From NCBI GenBank assembly GCA_052103955.1, contig JBQELO010000013.1, positions 43,824-107,823 on the forward strand: a stretch of DNA of 64,000 nt. Direction: 5' to 3'. The notes under the pieces were generated by a model, which saw nothing but the letters and a program-made list of their open reading frames with translations, did not search any database and was not told the DNA's origin. Positions within the stretch are counted from its first letter, which is position 1. Each line of letters starts with the position of its first letter. Of the stretch, positions 1 to 9,244 are shown piece by piece. Source of the stretch: Paenalcaligenes sp052103955. GTDB lineage: Bacteria > Pseudomonadota > Gammaproteobacteria > Burkholderiales > Burkholderiaceae_B. The translations under genes and the position numbers were made by a program.

Positions 1-861
1 TACAGTAATGGGCTCGTCTAAGAACCAGCTGGCTAAAAACAGCACAGAGACGGGCCCTACTAACCCCATTTGAGCACTCATCGGTGCACCAATACGCTCA
101 ACCGCCCACATGGTCATAAAGGTAGGCAACACCGTATGAAATACGGCATGCAATACCGATAACCCATATACCGGTGCAGGCTGTATCAACACCCCCCAGC
201 CTTCTGCTGAAATCAAATGGATCAGGGTGTACACCGCAGAAATACTCATGGCATATGCCACCAACCGCGTAGAACCAATGTTCTTGATGAGCTCGCCTGA
301 AGCAATCAAATAAATAGAGTAAGACAGGGCGGATCCGAGTACAAAAAACGAGCCCAGCAGTACGTCATCCCCAGAAAAGGATAAGTCCTGCACAAACACC
401 AACCCTACCCCCAAGTACGATAAGGACAGCGCCAGCCATTGTTTGGGCAATATTTTCTTGCGCAGAAACACCGCTGACAACAGCAATACAAAGGTAGGCG
501 ACAAGAACAAAATAAGCCGCTCTAAGCTTGCGGAAATGCGCTCTAGCCCCATGAAGTCCAGCAAACTTGCTAAGTAATAGCCTAGAAAACCCAATACCAG
601 CAGCTCGAACATCTGCTTCAACGTTAAGGGTTTTAACTGCCCTGCTTTGACTTTGCGCATTTGCCAATAGGCGATCATCAAAAACACGGGCAACGCCAGT
701 AGCATCCTAAAGCCCAACACCGTCAATGCATTAACGCCATACTGATACGTCAGCTTTGCCACAATAGCTTTGGCTGAAAACAAAATGGAGCCCAAGCCTG
801 CCAGTAACAGCCCGGTATACAGTGAATTAGAGCGCAACGCCGCGCGAGCTTCAGTATGCAT
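1..861 (-). CDS. DMT-superfamily (EamA) transporter, C-terminus cut by window edge
   Basis: Reading leftward from the ATG at 861 gives 287 codons with no stop before base 1, so the 3' end lies outside the window. The protein is almost entirely hydrophobic helices (roughly nine visible) in the two-fold repeated EamA pattern, with an acidic loop after the first half. EamA proteins are inner-membrane exporters or importers of amino acids and metabolites; no substrate can be read here. It is divergent from a MarR regulator, and the palindrome at 894-903 sits between them, so MarR could control both sides. Confidence 0.85.
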   Translation of the reverse strand, partial: MHTEARAALRSNSLYTGLLLAGLGSILFSAKAIVAKLTYQYGVNALTVLGFRMLLALPVFLMIAYWQMRKVKAGQLKPLTLKQMFELLVLGFLGYYLASLLDFMGLERISASLERLILFLSPTFVLLLSAVFLRKKILPKQWLALSLSYLGVGLVFVQDLSFSGDDVLLGSFFVLGSALSYSIYLIASGELIKNIGSTRLVAYAMSISAVYTLIHLISAEGWGVLIQPAPVYGLSVLHAVFHTVLPTFMTMWAVERIGAPMSAQMGLVGPVSVLFLASWFLDEPITV

Positions 862-893
862 GAGGGGTTTGATGCTAAAGATGTAAAAAAGAT

Positions 894-903
894 TGCCTAG
901 GCA
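894..903. promoter_or_regulatory. Candidate MarR operator TGCCTAGGCA
   Basis: A perfect 10-bp palindrome lies between the divergent DMT and marR-like genes. A one-base variant (TGCCTAAGCA) recurs at 1492-1501, just before the efflux operon. Both copies are followed by AG and a nearby AAG. A repeated palindrome before both transcription units is what an autoregulating MarR repressor would need, but binding is inferred only. Confidence 0.35.
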
Positions 904-971
904 GACAAGTACACCATACAATTCATTCTTCACGCAATTTTTTGCTGGCTGTGCTACCTATACGCGACACC

Positions 972-1463
972 ATGACAAAATCTTCTTTCTACAAAGAAGG
1001 AACGGATGTTCTGAAAACTCAGGCTAACCTGGGACTACTCACCAAACATGTATTGGGTTCCATACATGCGGTGATTGCGTTGCGCATTGCACACTTAGGG
1101 CTCACCGCCATGCAATGGCGTCCCTTGGTTACCTTGCGCTATCACGAGCATATTAATACCCCCGCGGGCCTTGCTAAAAAAATGGGCATGGACACCGGTG
1201 CTATGACTCGCACACTAGACAGACTAGAAGCTAAAGGCCTGCTGTCGCGCCAACGCTGTGAACAAGATAGACGCGTTGTATTGCTTAGCCTTACCCCTGA
1301 AGGACACGAGGTATCTGGCAAAATTCTACCTGAAATTGCAGAAGCCTTGAATGTGCACTTAGCCGGGTTTAGCAACACTGAAATTTATCAATTGCTCTCT
1401 TTTCTGGATCGCTTACGCGAAAACGGCGAGGCGGCGTTGCTTTCCTATTCATCCGAACCCTAA
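972..1463 (+). CDS. MarR-family transcriptional regulator
   Basis: This 163-residue winged-helix regulator has the MarR signature region: AMTRTLDRLEAKGLLSR as recognition helix and wing entry, followed by the DRR wing (EQDRRVVLLSLTPEG). The open frame extends upstream to a TTG at 942, but the ATG at 972 gives the usual MarR length and is preferred. It lies 55 bp before an EmrAB-type efflux operon in the same orientation, the usual place for an EmrR/MarR-like repressor relieved by phenolic or lipophilic ligands. The ligand is unknown. Confidence 0.88.
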   Translation: MTKSSFYKEGTDVLKTQANLGLLTKHVLGSIHAVIALRIAHLGLTAMQWRPLVTLRYHEHINTPAGLAKKMGMDTGAMTRTLDRLEAKGLLSRQRCEQDRRVVLLSLTPEGHEVSGKILPEIAEALNVHLAGFSNTEIYQLLSFLDRLRENGEAALLSYSSEP

Positions 1464-1491
1464 ACCGCTACAATTTTTTTCCACAAATAGC

Positions 1492-1501
1492 TGCCTAAGC
1501 A
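1492..1501. promoter_or_regulatory. Second copy of the candidate MarR operator
   Basis: TGCCTAAGCA lies 18 bp before the first possible start of the outer-membrane factor gene and differs by one base from the palindrome at 894-903. It overlaps a second weak inverted repeat (CTAAGC, 7 bp, GCTTAG). Control of the efflux operon by the upstream MarR protein is an inference. Confidence 0.3.
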
Positions 1502-1518
1502 GTAAGCGCTTAGTCAGC

Positions 1519-2928
1519 ATGTTTAAGCTAAATGTAAGAATGAAGCGAATTTATCCTCTGTTACTTGCTGCCCTTCTAAGTGGTTGTGCTGCGATAGACA
1601 CACAACCCTTGCCCCTTTCTCAAGTAGAAGGTGCTGCCCTTGGTCTGCAATCCAGCCAGATAAGCTGGCCTGAAGATCAGTGGTGGTTACGCTATCACGA
1701 CCCGCAGCTCAATCAGGTAATAGAGCAAGCGCTACAACAAAGCCCTAGCTTGCAAATCGTAGAAGCTCGTTTACGTAAGGCCCAAGCCTTAGTGGGTAAT
1801 GCTCGTGCTGTGCAGTTGCCTCAGGTGGATGCTAACTACAGCCTCACGCGCCAACGCTACTCTGAGCGCTACTCCACCCCTGCTCCCTACGCAGGCTCCA
1901 TGTATACCGATAATTCCCTACGGTTAAACATAGGCTTTGATTTGGATATTTGGGGAAAAAATCGTGCCTTGTATGCCAGCGCGTTATCGCAACAAGAAGC
2001 TGCCTCGGCAGACATTCAGGCAGCACGTAATGCCTTAATCAGCGCCGTTACGCAAAGCTACTTCAATTTGCAGAATGCCTTGGCACAGGCCAGCATGCTG
2101 AAAACACTGGAGCAACAGTATCAAGAAATCCTCACCATTACCGAGCAACGTATTAACGCCGGTTTGGATACCGAGGTAGAACTGCAGCAGGCTCGTTCAT
2201 CGCTGGCCAGCACTCGCGCCCAGCAACTACAGGCCGAAGGTAATGCCCAACTATTACGCAATCAGATTGCCAGCCTAATGGGGTTTGGCCCTAGCGCTGG
2301 CGAGCAATTAACAGCCGTTAGTTTGGCGTTACCCGCTCAATTGCTGCCCGCCCAGATTCCTATGGAACTCTTAGGCCGACGCCCCGACATTTTGGTTTCC
2401 AAGCTCGCAATTGAAGCCAGCCAATCCAAAATTGACGCTGCCAAAGCCGATTTCTTTCCCAATATCAATCTAAACGCCTTTGCTGGCTTCTTATCGTTAG
2501 GGGCCGACAACCTATTGCTCGGTGATAGTGGTGTCTATGGTGTAGGCCCTGCCATTAGCCTGCCTATTTTTCATGGCGGTGCATTGAATGCCCAACTTCA
2601 TGCGCGCCAAGCCGAAACTGACGAAGCCATCGCTAACTACAACCAACGCGTCATCGACAGCGTGCGGGAAGTTGCTGATGCCATTAGCGCCATTCACACC
2701 TTAGACGCCAGACAGCAGCAACAGCAACAAGCCTACGACGCCATTGCGTTGGCCAGAGATATTGCCGTTGAACGCTACAAGTCTGGTTTAGGTGACTACG
2801 TGCAAGTACTGCTTGCCCAAAACACCGTCACCCAACAAGCACTACTGACCACTGACCTTCGTGTGCAAGCCTTTAATTTGGATGCCCAACTAGCGACTGC
2901 GCTAGGTGGTGGTTTTCAAGCAGAGTAA
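1519..2928 (+). CDS. Outer-membrane efflux lipoprotein, TolC/NodT family
   Basis: A 469-residue NodT-type outer-membrane factor. It begins with a lipoprotein signal (hydrophobic stretch ending LLSGC), so the mature protein should be acylated on that cysteine. Two repeated OEP domains follow, with long helical segments (LRKAQALVGNARA and IEASQSKIDAAKADFFPNI) forming the periplasmic tunnel. An internal ATG at 1540 starts directly at the signal peptide (MKRIYPLL) and is an equally plausible start. The HlyD adaptor and DHA2 MFS genes follow, making this the exit duct of a tripartite pump. Confidence 0.9.
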   Translation: MFKLNVRMKRIYPLLLAALLSGCAAIDTQPLPLSQVEGAALGLQSSQISWPEDQWWLRYHDPQLNQVIEQALQQSPSLQIVEARLRKAQALVGNARAVQLPQVDANYSLTRQRYSERYSTPAPYAGSMYTDNSLRLNIGFDLDIWGKNRALYASALSQQEAASADIQAARNALISAVTQSYFNLQNALAQASMLKTLEQQYQEILTITEQRINAGLDTEVELQQARSSLASTRAQQLQAEGNAQLLRNQIASLMGFGPSAGEQLTAVSLALPAQLLPAQIPMELLGRRPDILVSKLAIEASQSKIDAAKADFFPNINLNAFAGFLSLGADNLLLGDSGVYGVGPAISLPIFHGGALNAQLHARQAETDEAIANYNQRVIDSVREVADAISAIHTLDARQQQQQQAYDAIALARDIAVERYKSGLGDYVQVLLAQNTVTQQALLTTDLRVQAFNLDAQLATALGGGFQAE

Positions 2929-2958
2929 TTCAGCCCTATTCTCCAGATACATACAATC

Positions 2959-4128
2959 ATGACTACACAATCTTCGCAACGTAAACGCTTGCTGACCGGC
3001 ATTACTACGGTTTTTGTCCTGATAGGAATTGCTTATGCCGTGTGGGCCATCTTTCTCGCAGGCAATACCGAAAGCACTGAAGATGCCTATGTACATGGCA
3101 ACATGGTGCAAATATCTGCTAGACAGCCCGGTACGGTGCAAGCCATTTTGGCTGACGATACTGACATGGTGGAACAAGGTACTGCACTCATCGCGCTGGA
3201 CCCTACTGACGTCAACATTGCTATGCAGCAAGCCGAAGCACAGTTAGCGCAAAGCGTGCGTAAAACTCGCACTGTATTTGCACAAAACGACGCCTTAGCC
3301 GCCGATGTACAAGTGCAAGAAGCCGAAGCACGCCAAGCCAAAGTCACACTAGAAAAAGCGGAAAACGACTTAAAACGTCGCCAAAGCCTGCGCAAAATAG
3401 GCGGGGTTAGTGGTGAAGAAATTCTGCACGCTGAAGCTACCGTTAAAACAGCACGCAGCGCGTTAAATAAAGCCGAAGCGGGTATACAAGCCGCTAAAGC
3501 TCGCTTGAACACCAACCTTGCTCTTACCGCTGGCACCACCGTAGAAAATCACCCTGATGTGCAGCTAGCCGCCGACAACTACCGCAACGCATGGTTAGCC
3601 ACTACCCGTACTCGTGTAGATGCTCCTGCTAGCGGCATGGTCGCCCAGCGCTCGGTACAAGTAGGCCAACATGTGGCAGCAGGCACCAGCTTGATGTCTG
3701 TCGTGCCACTAGATCAACTTTGGGTAGAAGCCAACTTCAAAGAAAACCAGCTTAAAAACATGCGCGCCGGTCAGAAAGTGACCTTGAACGCTGACTTCTA
3801 TGGTTCTTCTGTGGAATACCACGGTGTAGTGGAAAATTTGGCGGCCGGTACGGGCAGTGCTTTCTCGCTATTACCCGCCCAAAATGCCAGCGGCAACTGG
3901 ATTAAAGTTGTACAGCGTTTACCTGTGCGTATACGCCTAGACCCTAAAGAACTACAAGAACACCCACTGCGCATTGGTTTATCTATGTTGGTCATCGTTG
4001 ATTTGGACAGCGAGCCCCAACCCCTCAGCGCAGGCCCTGCCCATTTAAGCACCGATATTTATCAACAGGGTGACCAAGCTGTTGAACAGCGCATCGCTGA
4101 TATTATTCAGGCCAACCTTGCATCATGA
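2959..4128 (+). CDS. EmrA-like HlyD-family membrane-fusion protein
   Basis: A 389-residue periplasmic adaptor: a short cytoplasmic tail, one N-terminal membrane helix (about residues 13-34), the EDAYVHGN entry to the biotinyl-lipoyl domain, an alpha-hairpin rich in Ala/Gln/Glu (about 90-190), and the second lipoyl half with APASGMVAQRSVQVGQ. This layout matches EmrA. It joins the inner-membrane pump to the outer-membrane factor. It lies 30 bp after the NodT gene, and its stop overlaps the start of the MFS gene by 4 bp. Confidence 0.92.
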   Translation: MTTQSSQRKRLLTGITTVFVLIGIAYAVWAIFLAGNTESTEDAYVHGNMVQISARQPGTVQAILADDTDMVEQGTALIALDPTDVNIAMQQAEAQLAQSVRKTRTVFAQNDALAADVQVQEAEARQAKVTLEKAENDLKRRQSLRKIGGVSGEEILHAEATVKTARSALNKAEAGIQAAKARLNTNLALTAGTTVENHPDVQLAADNYRNAWLATTRTRVDAPASGMVAQRSVQVGQHVAAGTSLMSVVPLDQLWVEANFKENQLKNMRAGQKVTLNADFYGSSVEYHGVVENLAAGTGSAFSLLPAQNASGNWIKVVQRLPVRIRLDPKELQEHPLRIGLSMLVIVDLDSEPQPLSAGPAHLSTDIYQQGDQAVEQRIADIIQANLAS

Positions 4129-5708
4129 GTGACACCACGCTAGAGAAAAAGCCAGCGGAAGGGCCCATCATCTACCCGCCGCTACAAGGTCGTGCACGGG
4201 TAATGGGCACCATAGCCTTGTCTGCAGCCGTATTTATGAACGTGCTGGACTCCTCTATTGCCAATGTGTCTATTCCGACTATCGCGGGCGACTTAGGGGT
4301 AAGTAGCACTCAAGGTACATGGGTAATTACTTCATTTGCTGTAGCCAATGCCATTACCGTGCCACTAACGGGATGGCTCACCCAACGTTTTGGGCAAGTG
4401 CGCTTGTTCACCCTATCGGTACTACTGTTTGTACTGACCTCGTGGTTATGTGGTTTTGCGTGGTCATTAGAATCGCTAGTGCTGTTCAGGATATTACAAG
4501 GTGCCGTCGCCGGCCCAATGATTCCGTTGTCTCAGGCCTTGATGCTGGGGAGCTACCCCCGCGATAAGGCGGGTTTCGCCCTTGCCATGTGGTCCATGAC
4601 TATTTTGGTGGGGCCTATCGCTGGCCCACTGCTAGGGGGCTGGATTTCAGATAACTACACGTGGCCGTGGATTTTCTATATCAACGTCCCCATTGGCTTA
4701 TTAGCCGGTTGGGCTGCGTGGCAGATCTACAATGAGCGCGAATCCCGACGCCGTGAGCTTCCCATCGACACCGTAGGCCTTGCCCTGCTGATTGTCTGGG
4801 TGGGGGCGCTACAGATCTTGCTGGATAAAGGTAAAGAGCTGGACTGGTTTGGCAGCCCCTTTATTGTGATTTTGGCGGTGGTTACGGTAGTCGCTTTTGT
4901 CTACTTCCTGATTTGGGAACTTACGGCCAAACACCCTATTGTGGACTTAACGCTCTTCAAAGAACGTAACTTCACAGCTGGCGTGCTCTCGGTGTCCATT
5001 GCTTATGGTGTGTTTTTTGGTTCCGTTGTACTGATGCCGTTATGGCTGCAAAGCACCATGGGCTATACCGCCACTTGGGCGGGGATTGCCTTAGCACCAG
5101 TAGGGATTTTAGCCATCGTGCTTTCGCCTATCGTTGGGAAATTACTAGGCAAGCATGACCCTAGGGTGTTGGCCACCTTCGCTTTTCTGGTGTTCTCGCT
5201 GACCAGCTACATACGCTCGCGCTTCAATACCGATGTGGATATCTTGTCCATCATGCTCCCCACCTTTATTCAAGGTGCGGCAATGGCAACATTTTTTATT
5301 CCACTCACCACCATTACCTTGTCAGGCTTGGCACCAGAACGCGTACCTGGCGCTGCTGGATTGTCTAACTTTGCGCGTTTATTGGCAGGTGCTTTTGGTA
5401 CGTCTATTACCACCACGGCGTGGGATGATCGTGCCAGCATGCATCATGCCCACCTCACCGAAATAGCACGCCCCGGTGAGCCCGCTTTTGATTACGTGAT
5501 GCAAACCGTTCGTAATCAAGGCTTTACGCAGCAACAAGGGGCTGAAATGGTGAACCGCATTATTGAGCAACAAGCACACACTATGTCGGTCACTGATATA
5601 TTCTTAGCATCGTCAGTGATCTTCCTATTACTCTTGGGCTTAGTCTGGATCGCAAAACCCATCAGACCTAGTGCGGATACCCCAAAACCTCCAGCAGACG
5701 CACATTAA
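4125..5708 (+). CDS. EmrB-like DHA2 multidrug MFS transporter
   Basis: A 527-residue, 14-helix DHA2-family antiporter. The N-terminal part has MNVLDSSIANVSIPTIAGDLG, the typical motif D1 of EmrB/QacA proteins, and the loop 2/3 motif appears as GWLTQRFGQVRLF. It starts inside the end of the adaptor gene (ATGA overlap), so translation is coupled. With the two preceding genes it makes a proton-driven tripartite exporter for hydrophobic toxicants; which ones cannot be told. A tRNA gene follows 47 bp later. Confidence 0.93.
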   Translation: MSDTTLEKKPAEGPIIYPPLQGRARVMGTIALSAAVFMNVLDSSIANVSIPTIAGDLGVSSTQGTWVITSFAVANAITVPLTGWLTQRFGQVRLFTLSVLLFVLTSWLCGFAWSLESLVLFRILQGAVAGPMIPLSQALMLGSYPRDKAGFALAMWSMTILVGPIAGPLLGGWISDNYTWPWIFYINVPIGLLAGWAAWQIYNERESRRRELPIDTVGLALLIVWVGALQILLDKGKELDWFGSPFIVILAVVTVVAFVYFLIWELTAKHPIVDLTLFKERNFTAGVLSVSIAYGVFFGSVVLMPLWLQSTMGYTATWAGIALAPVGILAIVLSPIVGKLLGKHDPRVLATFAFLVFSLTSYIRSRFNTDVDILSIMLPTFIQGAAMATFFIPLTTITLSGLAPERVPGAAGLSNFARLLAGAFGTSITTTAWDDRASMHHAHLTEIARPGEPAFDYVMQTVRNQGFTQQQGAEMVNRIIEQQAHTMSVTDIFLASSVIFLLLLGLVWIAKPIRPSADTPKPPADAH

Positions 5709-5755
5709 AAAACACTTGCATAATATCTGAAACAGATGCTATAGTTGCTTTCTAT

Positions 5756-5831
5756 TCCCTGATAGCTCAGTCGGTAGAGCGACGGACTGTTAATCCGCAG
5801 GTCGCAGGTTCGAGCCCTGCTCGGGGAGCCA
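5756..5831 (+). tRNA. tRNA-Asn (GTT), copy 1
   Basis: A 76-nt cloverleaf with encoded CCA. The acceptor stem pairs TCCCTGA with TCGGGGA, the T-arm carries GGTTCGAGCC, and the anticodon GTT is at 5789-5791. The outermost anticodon-stem pair is A/C. The sequence is identical to copy 2 at 15706-15781. A TATAGT-type -10 (in GCTATAGTTGC) lies just upstream, and a similar one precedes copy 2. Confidence 0.97.
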
Positions 5832-5837
5832 AATTTA

Positions 5838-5870
5838 AAAAGCCCAACTATTTTTTAGTTGGGCTTTTTT
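5838..5870 (+). terminator. Rho-independent terminator after tRNA-Asn copy 1
   Basis: AAAAGCCCAACTA, a T5 loop and TAGTTGGGCTTTT form a 13-bp stem followed by T residues. It ends the tRNA transcript. Confidence 0.9.
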
Positions 5871-5946
5871 CTTGCCTGTTTACCGTGTTAAGACATTTGG
5901 CAGAAAGCCGCTATTTCCCTAGCGCTCCCCACCGCATAACACTATT

Positions 5947-6855
5947 TTAACGACCTACTGCTCGTACGGTATCACGTTGAAAAAACCGGCCACGCCACGT
6001 CTGAGCAATACACACCCCTAATAGTGCAATCCCACCACCTAACAGGTGATAGCTTTTAAGCTGCTCATCCAGCAACATAATAGCCAGCCCAGCCGTCATC
6101 ACTGGCAATAAATTCATAAACACACTGCAGCGATTCGGCCCTAAATACCCTATGCCTTTGATCCAAAAGAAAGGCAGCACTACCGACGCCAAAATACCCG
6201 CATATAAAATCAGCGGTACCGTCGCCGTATCCAATGCAGCCTGCCCGCTGGGCACCCACAAGAACATGGGAAACATAAATGCTAACGCTGCAATAGCCTG
6301 CACATAGGTAGACTGCCACGCAGGCACGGCTATTTTCCACTTGCGCAATAACACGCTGTAAAACGCGTAGCTAACCGCCGCCGTCAACATCAAGACATCA
6401 CCCAAGCGATAGTTACCGTTAATCAGCTCTAACGGGGCACCACCACTAATTAAATAAGCGGTCCCCCATAAAGCAATCACACCCCCTACCACCATGCCGG
6501 TGGTGGGGTACTCTCGTAATACCAGCGTACTCACCAACATGGTTAACAGCGGCGTTAACGCTGTAATAATCGCCATATTAGTTGCCGTAGAGGTATCAGC
6601 AGCCCAGTACGACAAGCATTGGTAAAAAGCCATGCTCAGAAAACCTAAAAACATCAACTTAGTCCCATACTGCTTAATTGCGACGCGATTCTTCCACGCC
6701 GGCCCCGCCACAAACACACTCATGATGCTAATGGCTAGCGCCAACCTATAAAAGGTAATTGCCAACGGTGAAATAGCCCCTGACGCCATCTTTGACACCA
6801 CGACGTTACCCGCCCAAATCGCAATGGCCAAAAAGGGAAATAACCAAAATCTCAT
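5947..6855 (-). CDS. DMT-superfamily (EamA) transporter
   Basis: A 302-residue inner-membrane protein with about ten helices in two EamA repeats; the first opens FLAIAIWAGNVVVSKMASG, typical of the RhaT/EamA group. A basic tail (WRGRFFQRDTVRAVGR) ends in the cytoplasm. Substrate unknown. It is divergent from an AraC regulator 91 bp away, which probably controls it, a common pairing for DMT exporters. Confidence 0.9.
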   Translation of the reverse strand: MRFWLFPFLAIAIWAGNVVVSKMASGAISPLAITFYRLALAISIMSVFVAGPAWKNRVAIKQYGTKLMFLGFLSMAFYQCLSYWAADTSTATNMAIITALTPLLTMLVSTLVLREYPTTGMVVGGVIALWGTAYLISGGAPLELINGNYRLGDVLMLTAAVSYAFYSVLLRKWKIAVPAWQSTYVQAIAALAFMFPMFLWVPSGQAALDTATVPLILYAGILASVVLPFFWIKGIGYLGPNRCSVFMNLLPVMTAGLAIMLLDEQLKSYHLLGGGIALLGVCIAQTWRGRFFQRDTVRAVGR

Positions 6856-6946
6856 GCTTGCTCTCTACACAAAAAATCCTATGTTGAAGCAAAGCACAAA
6901 GACTGTATTAAGATAATGAGTCATCCATTATCGCTAAAGGGACATA

Positions 6947-7717
6947 GTGAGCGTAGACCCATTAATCCATCTTCCATCAGAAACCGCCTCTAGACCTATC
7001 ACAGGCTTAGCCGTGGAATACCCACACGCTCACGTCATTACCTCTCACGCCCATACTCGATCACAATTCCTGTATGCCACCAAAGGGGTGATGGTGGTGG
7101 AAACCAGCGATGGTCGATGGGTAGTGCCACCCACCCGTGGCGTATGGTTGCTGGCCGACGTTAAGCACTCGGTACGTATGAGTGGTGCTGTCAGTATGCG
7201 CACACTGTTTATAGACCCTGACGCCGCCCCCAATCTGCCGGATACCGACTGCGTACTCAATGTGTCACCTCTACTGCGCGAGCTGATGCTAGAGGCGTCT
7301 CAAATCCCTCTTGATTACGACCTAGACAGCCGCAATGGTCGCCTAATGCGTCTGATACTCGATGAGCTACAAACCCTGCCCATTCTGCCCTTTTATCTAC
7401 CGTGGCCTAATGACAAACGCCTAAAACGTGTCTGTGAGCATGTCGCCCAACAACCAGACTCCACCACCACCGCTGAACAATGGGCAGAGAAGCTGGCCAT
7501 GAGCACCAAAACCCTGCATCGCCACTTCAGACAAGAAACCGGCATTAGTTTTGGACAATGGCGCCAGCTAGCACGCCTACTGCTTTCACTGGAAAGCTTG
7601 GCAAAAGGCACACCTATTGTGCAAGTGGCGTTAGAACACGGCTACAACAGCCAAAGCGCTTACACCGCCATGTTTAAACGGCACTTTGGGATAACGCCGT
7701 CGGCCTTCTACCAATAA
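6947..7717 (+). CDS. AraC-family regulator with N-terminal cupin
   Basis: A 256-residue protein starting with GTG, preceded by AAAGGGAC at about 8 nt. The N-terminal half is an AraC-type cupin (HAHTRSQFLYATKGVMVV, PPTRGVWLLADVKHSV). The C-terminal part has the two AraC helix-turn-helices (EKLAMSTKTLHRHFRQETG; VALEHGYNSQSAYTAMFKRHFG). This HAHxxxQ arrangement resembles the NimR/YeaM group that senses small molecules next to divergent exporters, matching the adjacent DMT gene. Confidence 0.92.
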   Translation: MSVDPLIHLPSETASRPITGLAVEYPHAHVITSHAHTRSQFLYATKGVMVVETSDGRWVVPPTRGVWLLADVKHSVRMSGAVSMRTLFIDPDAAPNLPDTDCVLNVSPLLRELMLEASQIPLDYDLDSRNGRLMRLILDELQTLPILPFYLPWPNDKRLKRVCEHVAQQPDSTTTAEQWAEKLAMSTKTLHRHFRQETGISFGQWRQLARLLLSLESLAKGTPIVQVALEHGYNSQSAYTAMFKRHFGITPSAFYQ

Positions 7718-7741
7718 TGTTACGCGCACAGCCCCATGTAA

Positions 7742-7774
7742 AAAGCCCAGTTACGTTCACACGCACTGGGCTTT
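7742..7774. terminator. Bidirectional terminator between convergent araC-like and tetR-like genes
   Basis: AAAGCCCAGT and ACTGGGCTTT form a perfect 10-bp stem with a 13-nt loop, flanked by an A-run on the left. It sits exactly between the rightward AraC gene and the end of the leftward catabolic operon. Confidence 0.75.
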
Positions 7775-7802
7775 GCTACACGTGCATAGAGCTACCTATG
7801 GC

Positions 7803-8438
7803 CTACGGTAAACTGGGTTTGCGTCCGTACGCATCACGCAGCAAACGTTCAAATGCCTCGTACATCATTTGCAGACGCTGAAAAGTGCCCGCATCACGAG
7901 TAATGGGGTCCGCGCTGTTGGCAATTTCCACCAACAATAACGACACCGTTTCTACGGGCGTATCCGCACACAACTCGCCGCGCGCCACCGCCTGATGCAT
8001 GCCCGAAAACACCGAAGCCTGTAACTCTTTGGTGTAGCGCGTGACTGCTTCACGCGCTAACGGGGTAATTTGATCGCGTTCAGAACGCATACGCGCAATC
8101 AAACTCCACGGATGCGCCGTATTACCAGAAGGATTGAATATCAAATAGCGCGAACGATTAAATTGCATACTTTGCTGTATTTTTTCGCTTAAATCGTTCT
8201 CTGACAGCCAAATTTGATCAAAATGCCCTATCGTACGTTGGCAGTACTCTACCGTCACTTCCTCTATAAGTTGGTGTTTATGGCGATAGTGGTAATGCAC
8301 ATTACCACGCGTGCAATCAAGCTCTTCGGCAATCTGCTGAAACCTAAAACCCGCACTTCCGTGCGCGATCAGCATACGCGTAGCCTCTTGTTTGATGCGC
8401 TCTTTCATGGAAAGCATTTCGTTCAAGTCTTTTTTCAT
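7803..8438 (-). CDS. TetR/AcrR-family regulator
   Basis: A 211-residue TetR protein; the HTH is at about residues 30-55 (FRFQQIAEELDCTRGNVHYHYRHK). Other in-frame methionines at residues 9 and 11 could be the real start. It is the last gene of the leftward operon that begins with the cupin gene near 15.4 kb and is the most likely ligand-responsive repressor of that operon. The paired operators at 15453-15476 and 15548-15572 are plausible binding sites, though the IclR protein encoded beyond the tRNA is an alternative. Confidence 0.88.
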   Translation of the reverse strand: MKKDLNEMLSMKERIKQEATRMLIAHGSAGFRFQQIAEELDCTRGNVHYHYRHKHQLIEEVTVEYCQRTIGHFDQIWLSENDLSEKIQQSMQFNRSRYLIFNPSGNTAHPWSLIARMRSERDQITPLAREAVTRYTKELQASVFSGMHQAVARGELCADTPVETVSLLLVEIANSADPITRDAGTFQRLQMMYEAFERLLRDAYGRKPSLP

Positions 8439-8470
8439 GCCTATAAATTAACCAATCCCTATCAACGTAA

Positions 8471-9235
8471 TTACGCTGCAGTTAAACCACCGTCAGTCAC
8501 TAATACCGACCCGATACTAAATGACGAGTCCGCTGACGCCAAAAATAAAATCGCCTTGGCAATTTCCTCGGGTTGCCCCAAACGCATCACAGGTTGTCGT
8601 GCAGAAAGCTGCTGCAACAAGGCTTGTGGATCATCCGCTTTGGCGAGCATATCGGTAAAGTACGGCGATTGTACTGTGCCTGGCGCCACACAATTAATCC
8701 GAATATTTTCTGCCGCGTGATCCAATGCCATGGCACGTGTTAACGCAATCACTGCTCCTTTAGATGCGCAATACGCTGCACGTTCTCGCAAGCCTACTAG
8801 CCCAGCCACCGAAGCGGTATTCACAATAACCCCGCCCCCTTGGTTGCGCATTAACGGTATGGCGTACTTACACCCAAAAAACACGCCATCCACATTCACG
8901 CGCATGATGCGTGCCCAGTCGTCTTCTGAGGTGTGTTCTACGGTGCTTGCTAGCCCAAAACCTGCGTTATTCACCAACACATCCAAACGCCCGAACTGCT
9001 CATGTGTACTGTGCAGCAACTGCTGTACAGAACTGGAGTCAGCCACATCCACAGGCATCGCCACCGCATAGGCTCCCGTGCAAACAGCCAATGTTTGAGC
9101 CATTTTTTGTGCTGCCGCCTCGTCCTTGTCGGCCACCACTACACTCGCCCCTTCTGCGGCGAAAAGCTGCGCTGTGGCAGCACCTATTCCCGATGCTGCC
9201 CCAGTGATAACAGCGACTTTATGCTGCAATTTCAT
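8471..9235 (-). CDS. SDR-family NAD(P)-dependent oxidoreductase
   Basis: A 254-residue classical short-chain dehydrogenase: TGAASGIG cofactor motif (about 11-18), NNAG at about 88-91, catalytic Ser in NTASVAG, YCASK Tyr/Lys pair, and the C-terminal GSVLVTDGG. An acidic residue in VVVADKD at the end of beta-2 suggests NAD+ preference. Family members oxidise secondary alcohols of sugar acids, hydroxy acids or bile acids. In this operon it probably handles one step of an unknown catabolic route; a 2-keto-3-deoxy-fuconate dehydrogenase role is possible given the fuconate dehydratase further along but is unproven. Confidence 0.9.
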   Translation of the reverse strand: MKLQHKVAVITGAASGIGAATAQLFAAEGASVVVADKDEAAAQKMAQTLAVCTGAYAVAMPVDVADSSSVQQLLHSTHEQFGRLDVLVNNAGFGLASTVEHTSEDDWARIMRVNVDGVFFGCKYAIPLMRNQGGGVIVNTASVAGLVGLRERAAYCASKGAVIALTRAMALDHAAENIRINCVAPGTVQSPYFTDMLAKADDPQALLQQLSARQPVMRLGQPEEIAKAILFLASADSSFSIGSVLVTDGGLTAA

Positions 9236-9244
9236 CGCCTACTC

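Noticed and set aside
365..667. Open frame of 100 codons on the minus strand
   Set aside because: It is out of frame inside the DMT transporter that runs 861 to 1; the other frame gives a continuous EamA protein.
8214..8720. 168-codon plus-strand frame
   Set aside because: Antisense to the TetR and SDR genes; no family pattern, and it crosses two real genes.
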